In this document: in pieces, positions 60,466 through 64,000 of the stretch
How the letters are laid out: every line of letters begins with the position of its first letter
Numbering within the stretch: position 1 is the first letter of the stretch
NCBI RefSeq assembly: GCF_006094695.1
Contig: NZ_CP035103.1
Span: forward strand, 1,860,001 to 1,924,000
DNA from: Kocuria rosea
GTDB taxonomy: Bacteria; Actinomycetota; Actinomycetes; Actinomycetales; Micrococcaceae
Length of the DNA stretch: 64,000 bases
Direction: 5' to 3'
Notes under the pieces: generated by a model
Told to the model about the DNA's origin: nothing
Seen by the model: the letters and a program-made list of their open reading frames with translations, nothing else
The model's database searches: none
Program-made: the position numbers and the translations under genes

Positions 60466-60801
60466 TCATCGGTGAGCCGTGACCGGCGCCCTCTGCTGCC
60501 GCACTGAGTGCACGACGGCGGCCGTCGCGAGAGGGACGACAACATAGGCGGCCATCACGATCAGGCTCGCCTGTGCGGAGAGGTAGGCACCTTGCATCTC
60601 GGCTGCTCCGGTGGTGAGGAGTGCTGAGGACGCCGGCAGCGGTAGGCGGCTGACGATGGTCTCCGCCCACACCAGGCGGATGAAGCTGAGGATGCCGGGC
60701 AGCAGCAGGACGAGCAGTCCGTTCCGGAAGGCGATCGCACCGATGTGCTCCGCGGCGGTGGTGCCGCCGCAGCGCTGGGTGAGCTCGTGTGCCTCGATCA
60801 T
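60466..60801 (-). CDS. Small membrane protein of the TetR-controlled operon
   Basis: A 111-residue protein with two or three helices (AFRNGLLVLLLPGILSFIRLVWAETIV and LSAQASLIVMAAYVVVPLATAAVVHSV). ATG 60801 follows AGGAAGG; a longer frame upstream is poorer. It follows a DUF6326-like gene by 181 nt on the same strand. No family recognised. Confidence 0.65.
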   Translation of the reverse strand: MIEAHELTQRCGGTTAAEHIGAIAFRNGLLVLLLPGILSFIRLVWAETIVSRLPLPASSALLTTGAAEMQGAYLSAQASLIVMAAYVVVPLATAAVVHSVRQQRAPVTAHR

Positions 60802-60982
60802 GACCGAGACCTTCCTGGGCGGTGGCGGGCCTGTGTGCGCATCCCATGACCTGACCTTCCGGTAGGGGTCTTGGCAGGCCCCCACGCGACGTCCCGGTGG
60901 TAGTTGGTGTCCCACCGCCAGGAGGCCCGCACCGCGGCACCGAGGCAGATGGCTGTGAACAGGACGGGGACTCTTCTTGGGT

Positions 60983-61480
60983 TCACGTTTGCTGCTGGAT
61001 GCGAGCGGCTTCCCGGTCCGGGCTGGTCGCCATGGTTGCCGGCGACGCGGTGCGCGGCCAGGTCCAGGCGGAGCGCAGGATGAAGACCAGGAGCAGCACC
61101 TCGATGGTGATGTGGAAGCCGTAGTAGAAGGCCCAGTCCAAGGACGTACCTGCCGCGTTGAACACCATGACGGGGATGTAGAGCGCTGCCACGACGAGGT
61201 TCGCGGCGCGGTTCACACCGGCGGGCAGCGTCATGGAGAGCACCACCATCAGGGCCGGGATCCCGATGACCACGACGAAAAGGGTCAACAACGTCGGGGT
61301 GATGGCGAACTCGAAGATGCCGCCACCCCGGATCTGGTCGATGGCGCCGGGCTGGTAGAGGTGGAAGTAGTCGATGTAGATGACGAAGAACATCAAGCTG
61401 GTCCAAGCTGCCGCGAGTTTGGCCTGCACCGGGATCCGCTGGTCTTCCAGCGCGGTGGTGTGTCGACGTGTTCTCATCAT
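60983..61480 (-). CDS. DUF6326-like membrane protein
   Basis: A 165-residue, four-helix membrane protein: QAKLAAAWTSLMFFVIYIDYFHLYQPGAIDQI is typical of the DUF6326 family, followed by ITPTLLTLFVVVIGIPALMVVLSMTLPAGVNRAANLVVAALYI. First gene of a minus-strand operon divergent from tetR, with two TetR-type operators in the gap. Such small membrane proteins next to TetR are often of unknown function. Confidence 0.82.
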   Translation of the reverse strand: MMRTRRHTTALEDQRIPVQAKLAAAWTSLMFFVIYIDYFHLYQPGAIDQIRGGGIFEFAITPTLLTLFVVVIGIPALMVVLSMTLPAGVNRAANLVVAALYIPVMVFNAAGTSLDWAFYYGFHITIEVLLLVFILRSAWTWPRTASPATMATSPDREAARIQQQT

Positions 61481-61536
61481 GGGCTCCGTTGTGGTGGTGA
61501 GGACCGGCAGGTCCTCGGGTTTCGTCGAACGCGCGA

Positions 61537-61583
61537 CTTACGATTGTAAGGGGTGATCACCAGCGTAGACTTACAGGCGTAAG
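61537..61583. promoter_or_regulatory. Two TetR-type operators
   Basis: CTTAC-GATT-GTAAG (61537-61550) and CTTAC-AGGC-GTAAG (61570-61583) have identical 5-bp arms and 4-nt centres, with centres 33 bp apart, about three helical turns. They sit between the divergent DUF6326-like and tetR genes and likely bind the TetR protein. Confidence 0.88.
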
Positions 61584-61600
61584 TGCGCAAGGATGGGAAA

Positions 61601-62269
61601 ATGACGCGACGCACACCACTGAGCAGGGAGAGGATCATCGACGCCGCCGCCGCGGTCGCCGACCGCGCGGGTGTCGCCGCCGTGAGCATGCGCAGTGTCG
61701 CGAAGGCGCTCGGCGTCGAGGCGATGTCGCTCTACCATCACGTCCCCAGCAAGGAGGCGCTGCTCGACGACCTCGCCGACTGGGTGTTCGAGAGGATCGA
61801 ACTGCCCCAGGTCGGCGCTACCTGGCGAGAGGCGCTGACCGGCCGGGCACGATCGGCACGGTCGGTGCTCACCGCCCATCCGTGGGCGCTCGGGATGATG
61901 GAATCGCGCCCCCACCCCGGCCCAGCGCTGCTGCAGCACCACGACCGTCTCCTCGGCGTGCTGATGACCGAGGGCTTCAGCGCCGCGCTGGCAACACACG
62001 CGTTCTCCGCGATCGACGCCTACGTGTACGGGTTCGCGCTGACGTGGACGAGCCTGCCGTTCGAACCGGGGGACGGCGCCGAGGAAGCGTTCGCCCTCAA
62101 GGTCGCGGCGTCGGCGGAGCTGTATCCGCACATTGCGCGCTCGCGCGCCGAGCTGCTGGGCGATGGCGCCTACGCGTTCGCGGACGAGTTCGACTATGGG
62201 TTGGAGCTGCTCCTGGAGGGCCTGGAGCGCCGGGTCGCCGACGAGAGCCCCGCGCGAGGCGAGTGCTAG
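61601..62269 (+). CDS. TetR-family repressor with TetR_C-type ligand domain
   Basis: A 222-residue repressor. The helix-turn-helix reads RERIIDAAAAVADRAGVAAVSMRSVAKALGVEAMSLYHHVPSKEALLDDLADWVF, and the rest is the helical TetR_C-type domain (HPGPALLQHHDRLLGVLMTEGFSAALATHAFSAIDAYVYGFAL). The ATG at 61601 follows AAGGATGG; GTG 61583 is the alternative but lies inside the second operator. It should control itself and the minus-strand operon. A partial second copy of its middle lies at 63419-63512. Confidence 0.92.
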   Translation: MTRRTPLSRERIIDAAAAVADRAGVAAVSMRSVAKALGVEAMSLYHHVPSKEALLDDLADWVFERIELPQVGATWREALTGRARSARSVLTAHPWALGMMESRPHPGPALLQHHDRLLGVLMTEGFSAALATHAFSAIDAYVYGFALTWTSLPFEPGDGAEEAFALKVAASAELYPHIARSRAELLGDGAYAFADEFDYGLELLLEGLERRVADESPARGEC

Positions 62270-62286
62270 CGCATGGCCGTGCGGAC

Positions 62287-63252
62287 ATGAGAGCGATCGT
62301 CCATGACCGCTACGGGTCGCCCGATGTGCTGCGGCTCGACGATATCGCCACGCCGACCCCGGGGAGAGGCCAGGTGCTCGTGCGGGTAATCGCGACCTCG
62401 GTCAATCTGAGCGATTGGGAGGGGCTGCACGGGTCGCCCGCCTATGCCCGATTCGGCGGCCTGTTCAGACCCGCCCGCCGCACACTCGGTTCGGACATCG
62501 CGGGAGTGGTCCAGGCAGTGGGCGCAGGGGTCACGCTGTTCCGGGTCGGTGACGATGTCTACGGCGACAATCTCACTCTGAAAGGCGGCTTCGCGGAGTA
62601 CGCCGTGGCGCCCGAGCACGCTCTCGCGCTCAAGCCGGCCGGACTGTCATTTGCCGAGGCGTCGACACTGCCGCAGTCGGGGGCGATCGCGGTGCAAGCC
62701 GTTGCGCGCGCGAAGCCCGGTGAGCGGATGCTGATCAACGGCGCAGGCGGAGGAACTGGGGCGTTCGCGCTCCAGCTCGCCGCTGCTTCCGGCATCCGTG
62801 TCACGGCCGTGGACAACGCCGGCAAGCTCGACTTCATGCGATCCCTGGGGGCCGCCGAGGTCATCGACCATCGCGCCGACGACTTCACGCGCACCGGTCC
62901 GTACGACCTCATCATCGACCTCGTCGCCCGACGGTCGGTGTTCGCGTATCGCCGTGCGCTCGCCCCCGGTGGCACGTACCTGATCGTCGGCGGGACGACG
63001 CGCGCCCTGCTGCGAGTGGTGACGGTCGGCGCACTGATCGGCGCGATGACGGGTCGGCGTTTGGGGGTTCTTGCCGTCAAGCCGGGGCCGGCGCATTTCT
63101 CGCCTCTTGCCGACCGATGCATCGCGGGAGATGTCCGTATCTACATCGACCGCGTGTTCCCGCTCGAGCAGGTGCCCGAAGCGCTCACCTACGTCGGCGA
63201 CGGGCACGCGCTCGGCAAAGTGGTGGTCGAGGCGGGGACAGGTGCCGACTGA
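62287..63252 (+). CDS. NAD(P)-dependent MDR oxidoreductase (quinone-reductase-like)
   Basis: A 321-residue MDR enzyme without zinc ligands: MRAIVHDRYGSPDVLRLDDIATPTPGRGQVLVRV, VNLSDWEGLHGSPAYARFGGL, the nucleotide site MLINGAGGGTGAFALQLAA and C-terminal ALGKVVVEAG. It begins 17 nt after tetR, so the two are one operon. A stub of a related gene ends the divergent minus-strand operon, so the cluster probably once had two such enzymes. Substrate unknown. Confidence 0.9.
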   Translation: MRAIVHDRYGSPDVLRLDDIATPTPGRGQVLVRVIATSVNLSDWEGLHGSPAYARFGGLFRPARRTLGSDIAGVVQAVGAGVTLFRVGDDVYGDNLTLKGGFAEYAVAPEHALALKPAGLSFAEASTLPQSGAIAVQAVARAKPGERMLINGAGGGTGAFALQLAAASGIRVTAVDNAGKLDFMRSLGAAEVIDHRADDFTRTGPYDLIIDLVARRSVFAYRRALAPGGTYLIVGGTTRALLRVVTVGALIGAMTGRRLGVLAVKPGPAHFSPLADRCIAGDVRIYIDRVFPLEQVPEALTYVGDGHALGKVVVEAGTGAD

Positions 63253-63258
63253 AGACCG

Positions 63259-63440
63259 CGCGAACCGACGAGAGGGTCAATCCCCACACTTCGGGGAGCC
63301 GGAAGGCCGCGGCGACGAACAGCAGACCGGTTTGCACGAGGTCTTCGAACCGGTCGATGATGCCGGCGAACAGCAGGACGACCACGACCGTGGGGGCCAC
63401 GTACAGCCACAGATCTTGGATGTGGAATCGCGCCCCGACC
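63259..63440 (-). pseudogene. Membrane protein remnant
   Basis: The minus-strand frame reads RFHIQDLWLYVAPTVVVVLLFAG, then IIDRFEDLVQTGLLFVAAAFRLPEVWG. It looks like real membrane-protein sequence, cut at both ends: it runs into the oxidoreductase gene at one side and into the tetR fragment at the other. Confidence 0.45.
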
Positions 63441-63512
63441 CCGGTCCAGGGCTGCTGCAGCACCACGACCATCTCCTCGGTGTGCTGATGGCTGAGGCCT
63501 TCAGCGCCGAGG
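63419..63512 (+). pseudogene. Partial second copy of the tetR gene
   Basis: About 90 nt that closely match tetR near 61900-61990 at the DNA level, e.g. GCTGCTGCAGCACCACGACC in both. The frame reads PGPGLLQHHDHLLGVLMAEAFSA against PGPALLQHHDRLLGVLMTEGFSA. It has no helix-turn-helix, so it is a leftover of a paralogous cluster. Confidence 0.8.
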
Positions 63513-63556
63513 ACGCGTTCCCTTGCGGCGCATGCTCCCCAGGTATCGGCGGGGCG

Positions 63557-64000
63557 CTACAGAGCGTGGAGGTATCGCCGGGTGTATTGCTGCTGCAGGC
63601 GATGGCTGATCGGTGCCAGGGCGCGGGACCACCAGACGCCTGGCCGGGAGAAGGCGGTGATGGTGAACACGACCGCGTCATCGTCCCGCCAGTCGAGGCA
63701 GAACCTCTCCTCGCCCTGCTCGGGGTGGCCTTGCAGGGTCCCGTAGGCGAAGCCCCGCCGGCGCTCCTCCTCCACCACGTAGATCACCTGGCATCCGAAG
63801 GAGATCCGCAGCATGTGCCGGCCCAGGCGCAGACGGACGCGGCTACCCTGCTCGACCCGGGGTGTGGTGGCCTCGACGGTTAGGCCGGCTGCTCGGTGCA
63901 TCTGCCAGCTCATCAGGCGTTCGGTGGCGCGGCGGAACATCGACTCCCCGTGTCCGAGGACTCGCTGGGCCCTCAGATGGTCGTATCCGTCGGGCAACTG
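63557..64000 (-). CDS. DUF1990 family protein, 5' end outside the window
   Basis: At least 147 residues of a DUF1990 (UPF0548-like) protein: PDGYDHLRAQRVLGHGESMFRRATERLMSWQMHRAAGL, CQVIYVVEEERRRGFAYGTLQGHPEQGEERFCLDW, and FTITAFSRPGVWWSRALAPISHRLQQQYTRRYLHAL are all conserved family stretches. The start lies beyond the right edge. Function is unknown. Confidence 0.85.
   Translation of the reverse strand, partial: QLPDGYDHLRAQRVLGHGESMFRRATERLMSWQMHRAAGLTVEATTPRVEQGSRVRLRLGRHMLRISFGCQVIYVVEEERRRGFAYGTLQGHPEQGEERFCLDWRDDDAVVFTITAFSRPGVWWSRALAPISHRLQQQYTRRYLHAL

Noticed and set aside
1..64000. tRNA, rRNA, riboswitch and plasmid origin signals
   Set aside because: No convincing tRNA cloverleaf, rRNA segment, riboswitch core or rep gene was recognised by eye; a tRNAscan/Infernal run would be decisive.

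Overview
The window is GC-rich (GTG starts, strong Shine-Dalgarno sites, very high GC third positions) and reads as an actinobacterium, most likely order Micrococcales and perhaps family Micrococcaceae; the family is an inference from protein style, not proven. No rRNA, tRNA, CRISPR array or replication gene was seen. Many truncated genes, an intact IS21 element, recombinase and integrase remnants, and resistance modules point to an accessory mosaic: a large plasmid or a genomic island.

Layout. 0-6.9 kb: a lipoprotein and CcdA, cysK, remnants of two metal exporters (CadD type and CDF type), an acyltransferase, and the tail of a Mu/Tn5053-like transposase with its intact AAA partner. 7.0-10.5 kb: a mercury module (merA, a CoA-disulfide-reductase-like flavoprotein, merR) with two MerR-type operators. 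10.6-13.9 kb: a serine recombinase, then a GH26 lipoprotein divergent from a membrane GT2 glycosyltransferase and a 50-residue membrane protein. 14.6-17.3 kb: an IS21-family element with a 6-bp target duplication. 17.3-43.3 kb: a large block for nitric oxide handling and respiration: ferredoxins, cupins, flavohemoglobin, two Crp/Fnr regulators, two HMA chaperones, a P-type ATPase, a quinol-type NO reductase operon, a molybdopterin/cytochrome b protein, aconitase, sdhB with an sdhA stub, and ctaD. 43.5-51 kb: an EamA exporter with an XRE-cupin regulator, and an AraC regulator with an aldehyde dehydrogenase divergent from a GMC oxidoreductase. 51-64 kb: small unknown genes, an integrase remnant, an ABC exporter pair, a TasA-like protein with an unusual signal peptidase fusion, and a TetR-controlled cluster.

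How it fits together. Five loci in the NO/respiration block share one promoter design: a Crp/Fnr-type palindrome (WTGAY-N4-RTCATG) starting 36-37 nt before a TANNNT -10 hexamer, which puts the box near -41.5. They precede the HMA chaperone, the P-type ATPase, norB, the molybdopterin oxidoreductase operon and the sdhA-stub/sdhB unit. Two Crp/Fnr genes lie in the same block. I infer a nitrosative-stress or low-oxygen regulon. Its norB operon encodes a membrane protein with a WhiB-like four-cysteine pattern, the least familiar component here. Extra copies of NO-sensitive enzymes (aconitase, SdhB, CtaD) may be spares that let respiration continue under NO; this is a hypothesis.
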